DNA from: Lentinula raphanica
Lineage: Eukaryota > Basidiomycota > Agaricomycetes > Agaricales > Omphalotaceae
Length of the DNA: 64,000 nucleotides
Reading direction: 5' to 3'
Assembly (NCBI GenBank): GCA_027919835.1
Contig: JANVFP010000019.1
Location: 930,001 to 994,000 of the forward strand
In this document: positions 11,983-23,990 of the stretch, piece by piece
Numbering within the stretch: the stretch's first letter is position 1
How the letters are laid out: each line of letters starts with the position of its first letter
Notes under the pieces: generated by a model
Database searches by the model: none
What the model was told of the DNA's origin: nothing
The model's input: the letters and a program-made list of their open reading frames with translations, nothing else
Translations under genes and position numbers: made by a program

Positions 11983-12835
11983 TCCTCACCTCTCCTTCCA
12001 CTCCGACTCGGCGAAGAGAAAGAGATCACAATTGTTTGAATACTATCTGAACGTGTCTTCTATCCCGTAATGTCGTCTTGGAGCCCTCAACCTGCAGGCT
12101 TGCAGGAAATAGCATTCACTGCAACGTATTAGTCACTAAACACGAATGTCACCGTCCAACGCAACATCATCCCAGTAAACTCCCGAACCATCTGGCAAAA
12201 TTCCTCACTGATCACTCATTCACCTTGCAGAAGCTCAACTCTCTCACCTGTGTCCCAGACTAAATTGCCTATCTGGTTCATATATTGTCTGCGATGCCAC
12301 AAGAAGAAGAACGGACTCGGACAATTGCCGACTACTACTAGACCGTCTGAAGAACGACTCCACATGACTTATTCTCAAATCGTCCCCAGATGTTCATCAA
12401 GGCTGTTGTACTCAATGCCTTTGATGGTGGGTCGGTCATGATTCGAAATGCTGCTGGTCAAGATATCGTGTGATTTCTTGGTGTCCTTGAACCTCAAAAT
12501 TGGCCGGAATGTTTATCTCAGCTAGTCAACATGCTGGACCTCTCTGACTTGGATAAGCAAGAGGTCTGAGACTAGTTCTATACACACGTACCTCCTAAGT
12601 CTCTAATAGCTTTGGTTCAATCATTCAATAGGCCGCGTTCAACGTACTGGAGAAAGCATGCGAAAACTGGACGTAGAACTACGACTCGAGGGGCACGAGT
12701 GACGACAGGCTTTAGACTTCGGACCTCGAGTCGTGAGTCATGATTTTGAAAGTCCTCGGGCTTGGAGACCGTCCCTCGTCCAAAAAGCGCTCTCATGCAG
12801 TCGCGTGCCTCTCATATATGCTGTTCGAAACAGGA
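11983..12835 (+). pseudogene. Decayed tandem copy of the 5' part of KAP104
   Basis: The segment repeats the KAP104 leader and first three exons, starting 124 bp after the real stop codon. Matches include the leader (CCACTCCGACTCGG at both places), exon 1 (an ATG with CAACCTGCAGGCTTGCAGG), exon 2 (GTCGGTCATGATTCGAAATG and CTCAAAATTGGCCGGAATGT identical in both) and the intron-exon 3 border (TCATTCAATAGGCCGCGTTC). Stops occur in exon 1 (TATTAG) and in exon 2 (ATCGTGTGATTTC), and exon 3 has small deletions. Similarity fades after the block equivalent to SHAVACLSY near 12,830. It cannot encode a karyopherin. Confidence 0.92.
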
Positions 12836-13728
12836 CAAAACCAAAAGCTGTGCGCTTTGAGATTGAAAGTGTACGCTAGTATATGGTACTAAGCACCTGA
12901 ACACTTCCTCGATTTCGCGCGCGGGTTTTATTAGACTATTTGCAGCCGGCTCAAAAAATTGGGGAAGCTTCAAAAAAGAATTGAGAGCCTAGAGGCATTC
13001 AGAGATGCATAACAGCAGTGAGCACAGGGGACTTGAATGAATGTTCAAATGACAACTTTGACAAACGTTCTCAGCGATTCGACAGTGATCCAGTGACAAT
13101 AACTAGCAGTGTCCCAAGCAACGAAAGTGTTCCAAGCGCCAAGAATGTTCCAAGCAATGAACAAGTTCCAAGCGAGAAGAGCCGAAGTAGCTGACAAAGG
13201 AGAAAGCTCACAGGAAATGGGACAGAAGAGGAAGAAGCCGGAAACATGGAAAAACGAGACTGGGAAAGGGAATTTTGCGCGGGCGACTCGGAGTTGTTCT
13301 GATGGGACGACCAATGACCGTCGCAAGCAACTTGGTGATTGTCTACTACTGGCTCTCAAGGGAGGATAGAGTTATCGCCGTAGCTGTCTCGATTGTCCGA
13401 GAACAACATGAAAGAATTCAACATTATTATGATAGACGCGTCCTGAACGCGTCCGAAAACGTAATATCCTGCAGCTCGTGATTACTACTATATACCAGCG
13501 GTCGGGTTCTTGAAAAAAAATGAAAACTCACCTTGTGCCCACCCCCATCCCCCTCTTCAACTTGTAGCTGTCTTCCACACCACACCACGCCACTCCTTGC
13601 TCATACCTTGTGGCTTCAGCTTCAATGACACGTCTGTACTAAGTGATCGCTGTTTGACGGTCGATGAGTACTGAAACCCTGTTTTCTCACAGCGGACTTC
13701 GAAGCTCTCTCAGGCTCTTTCCACCAAG
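12836..13728. other. Stretch without a supported gene
   Basis: No recognisable coding sequence. GTTCCAAGC recurs four times with small spacers at about 13110-13175, an imperfect short tandem array. A short T/C-rich stretch precedes the ATG at 13729 and may be the promoter of the next gene. Confidence 0.4.
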
Positions 13729-14600
13729 ATGAGCGTACAAGTCGTCGTCTCAGACCCACCCAGCCAATCAAAGCTGAGATCGAAGAGCGCCTCACATCTG
13801 GTCTTTCCTCTCAGGGCGATTATCTGGAACATGCAGCTCAACTTAAATATGGTGTTTTTTTTTCCTCTGAGAATTTTGTTTTCCAAAACTCACTGCCAAA
13901 ATGGTAGCTTTAACTTTGCTAGATAAGGAGAATCTTGAAGCAAAGATTCAAACAGATCTGAGCGCTGCTGACGATGGCACAGCCGACACGGTCAAGACCG
14001 TTGGCCGGACACTTGGTGAGTGATCCCGCAACTCAACTCGCATGCTCCTCTAAGTTCACAATTGACTCTAGAAAGCGTCCATCGATCTTTCACCCCGCCT
14101 ACGAGTACTACTAGTAGTACTCCTATCCACCCACACAGGCCTGATTCTACACCCTTCACCCCACCTAATACCCCAACATCGTGCGTCTACAGGCTGGAGG
14201 CTCTTCAAACTCCGTCGCCTGCCCCAACTTTGTGTGCTTCGAAAGCTCTCAACAGTCCTTCTCTGGAAATTTCTACTACCTGTGCCCTGAAATCATACCC
14301 TGGCGGACGACTCACATTCTGTTAGGCTCAAGGGTGCTCATCCGGGCGTCTATGGACACAAGGTGTGTACGTTCCAACTGATGATCGATGAAGGGCTGAC
14401 TCCCTGACCCTTGCTTTTCGCAGAATGAGCCTTCTCAGAAAAGGGTCTGCCGGTCATCGAACTCCGTGGCTGCCCCATCCAATACTCCAAGCTCTCTCTC
14501 CATCTTTGTGACGGTGAGGTGACAGATGAATGTCTTGTAGTAGCACCTCTGTCTCTTTCATGTTTCTTGAAACGTGAACTTTGAATGCTAATCATTCTTT
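13729..14600 (+). CDS. Unidentified protein gene, partially resolved
   Basis: I do not recognise the family. From the ATG at 13729 the protein starts MSVQVVVSDPPSQSK. If the AAA run at 13770-13772 had one more A it would continue AEIEERLTSGLSSQGDYLEH and AAQLKY. An intron from about 13851 (GTGTTTT to GGTAG) then leads to ALTLLDKENLEAKIQTDLSA and DDGTADTVKTVGRTL, ending at a GTGAGT donor near 14014. This N-terminal part is helical and clearly coding. After it comes a Ser/Thr/Pro stretch (SFTPPTSTTSSTPIHP), and then fragments such as KGAHPGVYGHK (about 14330) and EKGLPVIELRGCPIQYSKL (about 14435), whose joining I cannot settle. The 3' end is a guess. Confidence 0.4.
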
Positions 14601-15104
14601 AGCTATGCAATCCATGTATCTCTCTGTTGCTCCATGCTTGAACACACTCTCTATACCTTCCATGCTGCTTATTGATCAGCTAGGTATAATGATCCTTAGA
14701 GTTTTGAGGGGTTGTTTTAAGGCTATATTCTTGAATTTGTGCGAAGGTCAAGTAAGTTCCAAGCGGATAACCGTGTTCTAGAAAGCGTTCTGTGAGAAGT
14801 GCCATTGGTTCTGAAGAGGACAGTCACAGATCTATGCGTCTATATCCCCGGGAGCCATTCATGATTCAACATAGAGATCGTCACTGATCAGATCAAATTC
14901 ACCGTAGGTGTCCTGGCTTACATAAACTTCTGGTCCCAGTAGTTTAGCGCCCATAATGATATCATATGGCAGCGCAAATCATGTGGACGGCATGGTCTCG
15001 TGGCTGCTTTGTCAGCCACTCAACTTCCGACTAAGTCTTAGTAGTCCGTTTTCAAATCCCTTCCACCGACCGTTCAGTTGACAATACAAGCTCGATAGAT
15101 ATAA
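14601..15104. other. Intergenic stretch
   Basis: No supported gene. It presumably contains the 3' end of the preceding gene and the promoter of the JmjC-like gene. Confidence 0.4.
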
Positions 15105-18100
15105 ATGAGTGAGAATTCAAATGAGGGTCAGCAATATCTTCTGCTTCGCAACGGTGAAGCTCCCAACGTAGACCATGTAAGCCCTAGAGATAATCAATTC
15201 TTTCCTTGAGTTCCTTCCCTTAACACTTTTTGTAGCCTTTGGCACGCTTATTGAAACAACAGCGCGATGAAATCTCCTCAAACTTGGCATTCGCAGCCCT
15301 CACACGGGGTGAGAATCCCGAGCGCTCTCTCACTTATGCGGATTGGGCTCCAGTTGGGTCGTATTGTCTCGGTCTGCGGGCCCTTCATGTGCTCACGCAC
15401 CCAGAGCTGCCGTTGATTCCGTTTGGTCCGGCAAGAGGTACACTTCCGCCTATGAAAGCAACGTTGACTGCTCCGGTGAGTGTCCTTGAAGTAGCGAACG
15501 GTGTTTCTGTTCAATGTTTTGCTCAACAACTGAATGATCTCAGCTGGGACCGTTGCTGAAAGGCGGAGGATGGGTTGCTGTTTTGAATCAAGCTCGCAGG
15601 GCGGTCAAAAGATGGCAGCAGAGGCAAGGCAGTCACACATCCACCAGCTCACTACATCCCATGCAAACGATGGCGGATCAAATTGACCAGTACGCGGGCA
15701 AGGAGGACTACACTAGGATAATACAAAACATTTATGTTGCCGCCTTGCATCTAGCATGGTTGGACCAGGACTCTCGCCACGGTGCTTGTATCGACTACCC
15801 GGAGACAGCCCACCAATTTTCGAATCACCTGCAAACCGTAGGCTCACAGTAAGTCTTCCACGGTATCCCTAGTATACGCCACCTCAACCGCGTTTTAAGG
15901 TCTTGGACCTTACCAGCGAGTCTACGAAGATCATATAAACCCAACAATCTACAGTTCCCGTTGTTCTCCAGTCTCGCTGTCTCACCTCTCTTGTTGCTCC
16001 GAACCCTAGCGCTAAGCACGACCAGCTGCAATCGTGAGGCTCTTTTACATGTTTGTACACTCCATCTTCTTGTGGACTTGTGAATCGTACACTGAACTGA
16101 CACCTTTTCAGCTTGCTTACGCTCTCGGACCACATGAGCACCGCCCAACTGTTCTGAAGGAAATTGAGCAGTGGATGTGGACACACCTGAGGCGGGTATC
16201 ACGGAATGAAATAACTGCGAATGAATTCATTGAAGGGTTGGTGAACGAATTTCCTCAGGAACTGCTCGAGACGGTATCCGAAGTGGACAATCAATTCTTC
16301 GCGCTTGGTATGTTGTTTTTGGTTTGTTTCCTACATCACCTCGTCCTTTGTTCACCCCGCCACTCTGTCTGATCTGCAGATGAAACAAAAATTGTGACCG
16401 GGGGTGTTGGTTTCATTCAGGAAATAATTCGGGGAGGGACCCCAGCACCAGTTGGGGAGAGCGGTTATATTGAGGATGTGATTCGGGGAACAACCCCGGC
16501 ACCTACACGTCAGCACTTCCAGCACCCTCAGGCCCATTTTCCTCCCCTTTCTACCGTAGGTCCTGCACCCAGCCCGAATCATTTCCCGCTTGCTCCACGT
16601 CTCCCAGGGCCTCAAACTCCCAATTCCCTTCCACTACGACGTTCTCCGTCTCCATCTTTTTCTCCTTCAAGCCGTCCTGTCCAGATACCTGGGCCTTCCG
16701 TCACAGACACTGTTGATGAGGGATCTCCTTCCCGGCATCCTTTCCAAAGACCTCGGCCTTCTGTCATGGATGCTGAGGACGAGGAACTTCCTGCTTCGGC
16801 ACGGCATCCTTCACAGATACATCGGTGTTCCCAGACAGAGAGAGGTCACGACGAGGGTTCGGACATGCAGATTTCTGAGCCTGAGGATGACCATGAACCC
16901 AGTTATGGTGCTCAACCCCTGCTAGGTTCAACGCAAGCCGTCGACACGGTGATGCGTTCGCGGGCTACAGATGATGTCCAACTCCCACTGGAACGATGGA
17001 AAACCTTGGACATGCCGATGGAAACTACATCCGAGAAATCACAGCCCGCTACGATCAAGGAGAACAATGGCTCAAAGGAAGGCCTTCCGGATGATGAAGA
17101 AGACAGCTCTCGACCTCTGCCAGGCCAGCCGCAAGACATTGATGCCGAGCAACCTCTGTTAGGCCAAATCAATGACGTCGACGATGAGATGATCTTCTCG
17201 GAGAAGGGTCGTCAATCGCCGCCACCGCCACAGCAGCAGCAGCAAAAGAAAGACGTCGACGATGAGATGAACACCACGGTGAAGGACCTTCAACCCCTAC
17301 CGGACGAGCAGATGAATGACATCGACGACGGGATGGACACATCGGAGAAGGACAGCCAACTGTTGCCTCTTCAGCAGAAAAACAAAGACGTCGATGAGGA
17401 GAGAAACTATTCGGAAACGGTTGGTCAAAAAACCAAACCGCTACCGGATGAGCAGATGAACGGCATTGACGACAAGATAAACCCCTCGGAGAAGGACCAT
17501 CAGCCTCCACCTGACGAGCGGATGAATGACACCGAGGTTGAGCACATACTGCTGCCGCCGCCCCAAAGCAGAGACGACGACGATGAGATGAACACCTCGG
17601 AGAATGACGTTCAACCACTACCGGGCAAGCAGATGAATGACACCGAGGTTGAGCAGCAAGTACTGCCGCCGCCGCGAAGCAAAGATGACGGCAATGAGAT
17701 GAACATTCCGGTGAAGGACGGTCAACCCCTACTGGATGAGCAGATGAACGACATTGACGGCGAGACGAACTCATCGGAGAAGGACAATCAACCGTTGTCG
17801 CTGCAGCAGCAAAGCAAAGATGTTGATGAGCACTGGGGAAACTCTTTGGAGAAGGGTGATCAACAGGCCAAAGATGTGGATGAAGAGATGCTTGACGTCG
17901 AGGAAGAGCAGCAACGTTCCACGGAGGGTGCAGGTTCTGACCAGGAATCATCAGATGAAGAACCCTTGATAAAGAATGTGTCAAAGGGAAGTGCTGCAAG
18001 CCTGCCTCAACCTTCGAGTGGCACCAAGCGAAAGTTGAAAATCGACGAAACCACACTTTCTCCTCTGTCGGATGATAGTAGTCAACAAGACCCAGCGCCT

Positions 18101-20585
18101 GAACCAAATCTCAGACCAAAGCCAATAAAACGTCCGCGCCATAAAAATTCCAAGCCAGACGTCGAAAGTGAGGATGAGGGTGAGATCATTCTCACCAACA
18201 TAGTAACTGATCCGATTTCCTCATTCGCTGTCTTCTGTGCAGATTTTACTGCTCAGAAACCAAGCAACAGTGAGAGCACGGCAACTCTACGTCGTTCGAG
18301 TCGGATAACAACGCGCGCAACAACTGCCACAGCGGCCGCTCTTACACGCATCAAACCCAAACCCGTACGTTCTCGAACAAGCAAAACCAAAAACAACCTC
18401 GACCATGAGTCTGAAAACTTGCCTTCAGAGGACGAAGACAGTGAGGAGGACGTAAGTACAGCACACGTCCTTGTACCAAGCAGGCTTTGATGAGTATGAT
18501 CTTATACAGGATGTGATACCGTTGTTTGAACCGATCGCTCATAATCCAGTAAGTGCGACTGGTGCTGACTTCTCCGGTTGTTGGGGCGGCATTTATTAAC
18601 CTATAGTGCAGTTACATCCAAGGGGAACTCATAATCTACTCCATCATGATGGCACACGATCCGTTCGATATGAACAGTATTCCCATGTATGTCTTTTGTA
18701 TTCTCTTTTCCTGAACTTGGACAATTGAAATCTCTTTCAGCATCCCCTCCCTGCTTCCCAATTGGAGTACGTGATGAGCATCATTCACTCGCAGGCCAAA
18801 ACAGATGGCCGGATACTCGATGATGGCCAGCCAAATCCGCAATGGCTGCCGCCAATCACCTATCCCATTCGAGAAGTCTCTGTCAATGAATGGGATGTCA
18901 TGACCGCACGTCAACGCCATGCACTGTACCGAATTGCACGTGGGGGTCTCCTCATACGGGGAAGGGCTGCAGAGCGTGACAAATACCACGCAGAGAACGA
19001 AAACCATATTGAGCGACTGTTGGGTGACTTGGACAAATCTCGTACCTTGCATGGTAAGTGGATTGCTAATTTTACAACGTTTATCATTGCATGTCCTTCT
19101 TAATAGATGCCTCTCGTACCCTGAAAAAACCGGCCGATTGTCACACGCATGGAACTCTCCGAGATGTCAGAGAGGCCGTCACATTGCGCAACAAGGTCGT
19201 TAATTGCCTTGAAATCCCACTTCCCGCTTCGTGGGTGCATCCCCCGGAAGGAATATGTACACAGGAGCAAGCTGACGCAGCTGGATTGTCTCGGGCATAC
19301 AAAACGGGCCTGTCCTGGGGCCTGTTTGCCACATCACACGCCGTCCACCAGTTTCATGTTGACTGTGAAGGCCGCGGGACATGGGTGGTGCCTCATACGG
19401 GTTCTAAATATTGGGTTGTAGCGGTGCCCAAAAAGGAGTCTGACTTTGCGAGCACAGATATGTTTGGAGAGGCTTTTGAAGTTGACGGTCATAACGGCCA
19501 GCAGTGGGGCCTGTATGGATTCATTTTAGAACCAGGCGACATGCTGTGAGTCATTCAAACGATTTCGATCATCCCTGCGATGGTAGCTGACAAATTGTGC
19601 AGAATTATGCCACCATGTACCCCTCATTTCGTACTCACCCCATCTCCCGCCATTTGTCATGGCGGTCATTTCTATTCCTATCTATCGTTGACCAGAACGG
19701 CCTACAGCTGGTTTCACAATTTTATTGCAGCTAGTACAATTACCAACACCGTCGATCATCACGCACTCGAGGGCCTGATCAGCATCGCGACCTTTTGGCA
19801 CCATTCTATTGTTATACAGAGTGAGACATATCTTGAAAACCTCGAGAAAGTCAAGAATACACCTGGCTGGCAGCCTGATGACGGTGATTTTTTTTCCTTT
19901 CCCGGTTCAGCGACAAGAAGCTAAATGTCTATTAGGGCATGACCTCATGCTTCATCTTCCCAATTTCAATCTTATGGAAGACACCATACAGTTCCTAACT
20001 CTGGTCAATCTGGTTAGGCTGATCCCTGTGCTGGATGTCCGCCGGTATAGAGAACAGAGTGGGCGGTATACTCAAGCCACCAACTTCGTCGTGCCGCCCG
20101 ATTTCAAGGTGCAAACACAGCATGCCAATCTCCTGGTGTCCGACCTGCTGAGCTGGGTATCGAGAAATTTCCATCTTCATCAATCTCGTGGTTCCAACGA
20201 CACTTTTGGGACGAACACTCGACTGAAGAACCTAAGTCGGTTGTATTTGTGCAAGCAGGCACAGGCGCTGGTGTATGAGAAAGTGATGGCTGAGAAGATT
20301 GGGATGTATGGAGAAGACAAGACGATCACCGCCCAGGCAGTGAAGCAGGCGATTGAAGAAGACATCATTCATTACAGCACGGGATTGCAGAAATTATGGC
20401 CGATTAGTGGCCAGGGAGTAGGTGGAAGCAACGGCAACGAGGACAACAACAGGACAACTGGGGAAGGTGACAAAAGCGAGAGTGCAGTCGAGGATTGGGT
20501 CATGGGATGGAGTAAGGGAAAGCCTCAGTCGTATGATTGGGAGGAAGCAGTAGAGGGGAGGAAGTATAGGATGGTCAGAATTTAA
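15105..20585 (+). CDS. Large JmjC-like protein with acidic repeat region
   Basis: JmjC enzymes are Fe(II)/2-oxoglutarate oxygenases, many of them histone demethylases. The core reads AVHQFHVDCEGRGTWVVP, LEPGDMLIMPPCTPHFVL and ICHGGHFYS, giving an HxD (codons at about 19355 and 19361) and a distal His, the expected iron triad. Exons I can join: 15105-15176, 15236-15475, 15544-15848, an unresolved stretch to 16111, then 16112-16307, 16380-18451, 18510-18548, 18612-18686, 18741-19053, about 19107-19545 and 19603-20585. The 16380-18451 exon is disordered: GTTPAP-type motifs, then about ten repeats like NDIDDEMNTSEKDxQPLP, then basic NLS-like GTKRKLK and RPKPIKRPRHK. The C-terminal part is hydrophobic-helical (LVNLVRLIPVLDVRRY). 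A run of eight T at 19888-19895 breaks frame; seven would restore it. The substrate is unknown, and the JmjC fold is inferred from motif spacing. Confidence 0.72.
17131..17920 (+). repeat. Diverged coding repeats of about 70-80 bp in the JmjC-like gene
   Basis: About ten imperfect copies encode a unit of roughly 25 residues, with a conserved (N/K)D(I/V)D(D/E)EMN.SEK core followed by QPLP(D/L)EQ. Several copies carry CAG-rich stretches encoding Q or PPP runs. Copies differ in length, so this is an old coding repeat and not a recent microsatellite. Confidence 0.75.
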
Positions 20586-21060
20586 CGCAACCTACTTAAT
20601 GAACTGCCTCAGATCATCTATCCTTGTATTGTCTGTTTATTTTAGGATCTGTGTATTCTATCGTTGCTATCGTTGCTATCGTCGTGTGTTCATGCACGCA
20701 CACAAATGTTAATGAACCGAATTCTTCGGGAACATCCTCATAGAATCATGTAATGATACACCGTTTGGAAATATACAACGCTGAAATTGAGTATCATATA
20801 CTTCATCCGACACTTGTCCATGCTCCACCTCCACGGCTTTTCGAGCACACGCGGACTTGGGTTTGGCACCGAAATTCTTAATGCCTTCTCTGCTCGCCAG
20901 GATATGAGCTTGTGAGACAACTAAAACAACAAACGTAGAAACAGTAAGCGAGGAAAATAAGCGAGGAAATCCAGGTAAAAGTAGATGAATGTAGCGAGCA
21001 CGTCTGCGGAAGGCTTGCTGTACGCCATCAGGACGCGGCACCGGGCATAGTACGAATTCG
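20586..21060. other. Intergenic stretch
   Basis: On the minus strand an ATG at about 21029 opens a short hydrophobic frame (MAYSKPSADVLATFIYFYLD, stop after 36 codons). A second short frame lies below it (about 20738-20920). I cannot tie them into a gene. TCGTTGCTATCGTTGCTATCGTCG at about 20661-20684 is a short tandem repeat. Confidence 0.3.
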
Positions 21061-22430
21061 GTGGTCCATGAACAAGAAGCAGCTTGTGATTTCTGCCACG
21101 TGGGTCGTGACGGGTATGTCTTTCACATATTGTCCTCGTACTCTCATCAACTTCAAATCAAGAAAAGGCCTCGTCTCAGATCTGCCTCAACGAAGAGCAT
21201 CAACACTCGACACATCAACTCAGCATCTCCATGGACGTCTCCACCTTCCCCTCCTCAAATTTCTTCAAGGACCCCATCTTCCCGTCCTCAAATCCCAATC
21301 GCTAGCAACTCGACTCAATCAAACACGCAATCACAAGCACCTAGAGCTCAACATGCTGCTCATGAGGACTCGCAACAACAGGAAAGAACTGAACGAAGAA
21401 ATAAGCCAAATACGAGGCGTTTGTAAAGGAAGTAGCTGCTAGATAAATCCGAATCGTGCGTGCCTTTCTCTAACTCCAGACTGTGTATATGCTCCCATTC
21501 TTGTCGAACTTTCAGATACAAAGCACTTCTACCGTAGCAGATTGGATTATATGCGCCTTACGCTGTACCGGAAAATGACGGCCGTTCTCAACGCAGGCCT
21601 TGCGCGTGAAACGAGGCAAATGAAAGCAAAGACCAGGTCACTCCAAGCACCCATTAGTTATTTTTTGCGCGCGGTTGACAAGACAGTGGTCGATGTTAGT
21701 ACTCCTTTCAAAATCTCCACGCTCCCCACTACTGGCGACAGTTAGCTGGGTCTCATTTCCAACGCGAACAGCGAGCTTTATGTCCACTTGGTCTCACCTC
21801 TGTTTCGTCTACAACGGTGAAGTTTTGCTCGGGACACGGAGACAGCGTCCGACTCTCCTCACTCTCCTTCCCTTTTGCAACACCGATCCCAGGCTCAGGC
21901 TTAAACTAGGCGATATCCAGGAGGTGATGACGGCCAGCTTTTCCTCATATCATCTGTCTCGTCAACGTCGCTCAGTCCGATGCTAACCTTCTCCTACAGA
22001 CTTTTTTTGCCTCAGACGAGAAGACAGGAATTTTCTTTGCCCGAACGGGTGCTTGCTGAGTACACTCTTGCTTTTCTTTGAATGCATATGATCATCAAAA
22101 CATCTCCGTCACGAATTGATGGTGAAGATTAATCCTCTCAGTGTAGGAAGGGGTCTGGTGTGGCCAGTTACTGGTCGCACTATACTTTGTATCATCCCCG
22201 TCGAGAGTTTTCGAAATCTTCCCATCGGCGATTTAAATTCGCAGGTTCTCTGAGCCTCCTCCAGAATGGTACGATACGCCGTTTACTGACTCGGAGGACG
22301 AACGACCTACGAAGAAGAACGTTAAGGTTCAAAACGAGTGACGTGGTTTTGTTCGTATGCTACCAGTTGCTGATTTATTTTATAGGACAGTCCACCTGAT
22401 CAGCGAAGACGACGACAACGGTAGTATTGG
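21061..22430 (+). CDS. Unidentified multi-exon gene, boundaries uncertain
   Basis: Coding-like segments are separated by plausible introns, but I do not recognise the protein. After an acceptor at about 21513 it reads DTKHFYRSRLDYMRLTLYRK and MTAVLNAGLARETRQMKAKT, to AVDKTVVD at 21694. A GTTAGT-TTAG intron then leads to LGLISNANSELYVHLVSPLF and RLQR near 21825. Later pieces are DEKTGIFFARTG (about 22018), GVASYWSHYTLYHPRREFS (about 22155) and the acidic SEPPPEWYDTPFTDSEDER (about 22245), ending DSPPDQRRRR before TAG near 22425. The 5' part (21,061-21,430) has two overlapping open frames and I cannot choose between them. Confidence 0.35.
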
Positions 22431-23768
22431 ATATAAAAGGATATAGAGGAGGGGGTTGCGAGTCGAACGCGGTTGATGAGGCAGCGGTCGAGATCGACTT
22501 TGAGAGTGAAGGGACAGGGTGTGTTCGTCCACGTTAGTTCATCTTCTGCACTCTGAGGACGCGCTTCTCCTCTTCAAAAACTTCCAGAACAGCCCTGCAG
22601 GTAGCTTTGAACTTGTCTGAATCAGATCTTCACACCCTAAAACGCCATTAAATAACGAGGACTTGCTCGAATTGGCACGACCTGGTGGAGTTTGTTGGGA
22701 TACCCGAGGTTTGGGGTGAAGTAGACGTGATATGCACCTGTAACGATGACCTGGAAGTGATTTTCATTGTTTCAAACAGAAGCATTAGTTGTAAAAGAGT
22801 ACTGCTTACTTCGGGAAGACTCTTCAACCAGTGAAAAACATCGCCTCAAGTCCCTTTATCCGCTGCTTCGAGTTGTGTTGAACTAAACGAGTGTACTTGT
22901 TCCGCAGACTGTGCGTTCTCGAATATTTCGAGAAAGTGACTGGTGCTACATGAGTGCCTCTGAGTGCTGATGGTAGAATGAATTTGAGTTACATGGCGGT
23001 AAGGAAGAGAAGAATTCATTTGTGGTTTTACGGCCGGGAAATGTGTTCTTGAGTTCGGATCCGCGATGAATGATAAAGCTTGAATTGTTTTTTTTGCCTT
23101 CGACATCGTACTCAGACCACACTCTATGGTCCACACATGCAGAAGTAGTTAATCAAGGACAATGTTGAGATATTTTTGATCACTGATAACCTTAGTACCA
23201 GGTCCGACTAGAATTCCATTAAATAGCACAAATGAACCAGATATTGCCTCGCCCACATAATACATTTCTTCACGCCACACTGCCACTCAAAATGTTTTTT
23301 AGTAATGACTACCATTGGGGGCATTGATTTGTCTGCTCCTGGAGTTCCAACATTTGTCCTGGGGGACTTATCAGAATTTGCCACATCACCTTCCTAGCTG
23401 CCTTTGACATACCTTCAGACCCCAAGAGTTCTACGCCCTCCAAACGGACAACATACATCGCGCTTGCAAGAAAAACCATGCCTCAACTGAAACTGGTTGA
23501 GCTGTGTCTACAATTCAAGCACAGATTTGAACTGTACTCGGAGAGAACTCCTGAAACCATGATGCCTGTGTGTATCAACATCAAATTTGTATCTTCTATC
23601 CTGACTCACTTCTGCCAGGCCTACTCAATACTGGTAACGGCGATGCACGCATATCTGATTTTAAGCGCCTTTAAGCGCCTTAGCTTCTTTCATTCTTTGA
23701 AAGGATATTAAACGCCTTGCGCGAATAAAAATTTGTGGAAAAAATCACCCTGCACATCCACGACGGAG

Positions 23769-23859
23769 TGTCCACTGTGAGATTCGAACTCGCATACTTC
23801 AGATCTCGAAATGTCTTCTACACCATTATCTGATGCTCTACCCTTGAGCCAAGTGGACA
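23769..23859 (-). tRNA. tRNA-like gene with enlarged anticodon loop, possibly a pseudogene
   Basis: On the minus strand the ends TGTCCAC and GTGGACA pair over 7 bp. A D arm (GGCTCAAGGGTAGAGC) and a T loop (GAGTTCGAATCTC) are canonical, matching the A and B boxes. TCAGA and TCTGA can form the anticodon stem, but the loop between them is about 25 nt, so there would be an intron or insertion of about 18 nt, and I do not see a normal U33-anticodon arrangement. The T stem has one mismatch. I do not assign an amino acid. Confidence 0.5.
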
Positions 23860-23950
23860 TATCTGTCATTAAAACATTGCGACTACACAACGCAATATTC
23901 ACTGCAATATGCATACTTCAAATAATGCAAAGATCTTTAATCATCCTTCT

Positions 23951-23990
23951 TATTGCTATCGAATGCTCTACCATTGAGCTAGGCAGACAT
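23951..23990 (-). pseudogene. 5' half of a tRNA gene
   Basis: The minus strand reads ATGTCTGCCTAGCTCAATGG then TAGAGCATTCGATAGC: an acceptor strand plus a full D arm (A box) resembling the neighbouring tRNA-like gene. No T arm follows, so it is a fragment. Confidence 0.5.

Noticed and set aside
8674..12835. A second functional karyopherin next to KAP104
   Set aside because: The downstream copy has stops in its first two exons and no later exons.
17169..18107. Minus-strand frame of 312 codons over the JmjC acidic repeat
   Set aside because: It mirrors the coding repeat and is His/Arg/Ser-rich by composition; no motifs or splice sites support it.
22846..23136. Minus-strand frame of 96 codons
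   Set aside because: No motif, and the overlapping frame is also open; context is gene-free.
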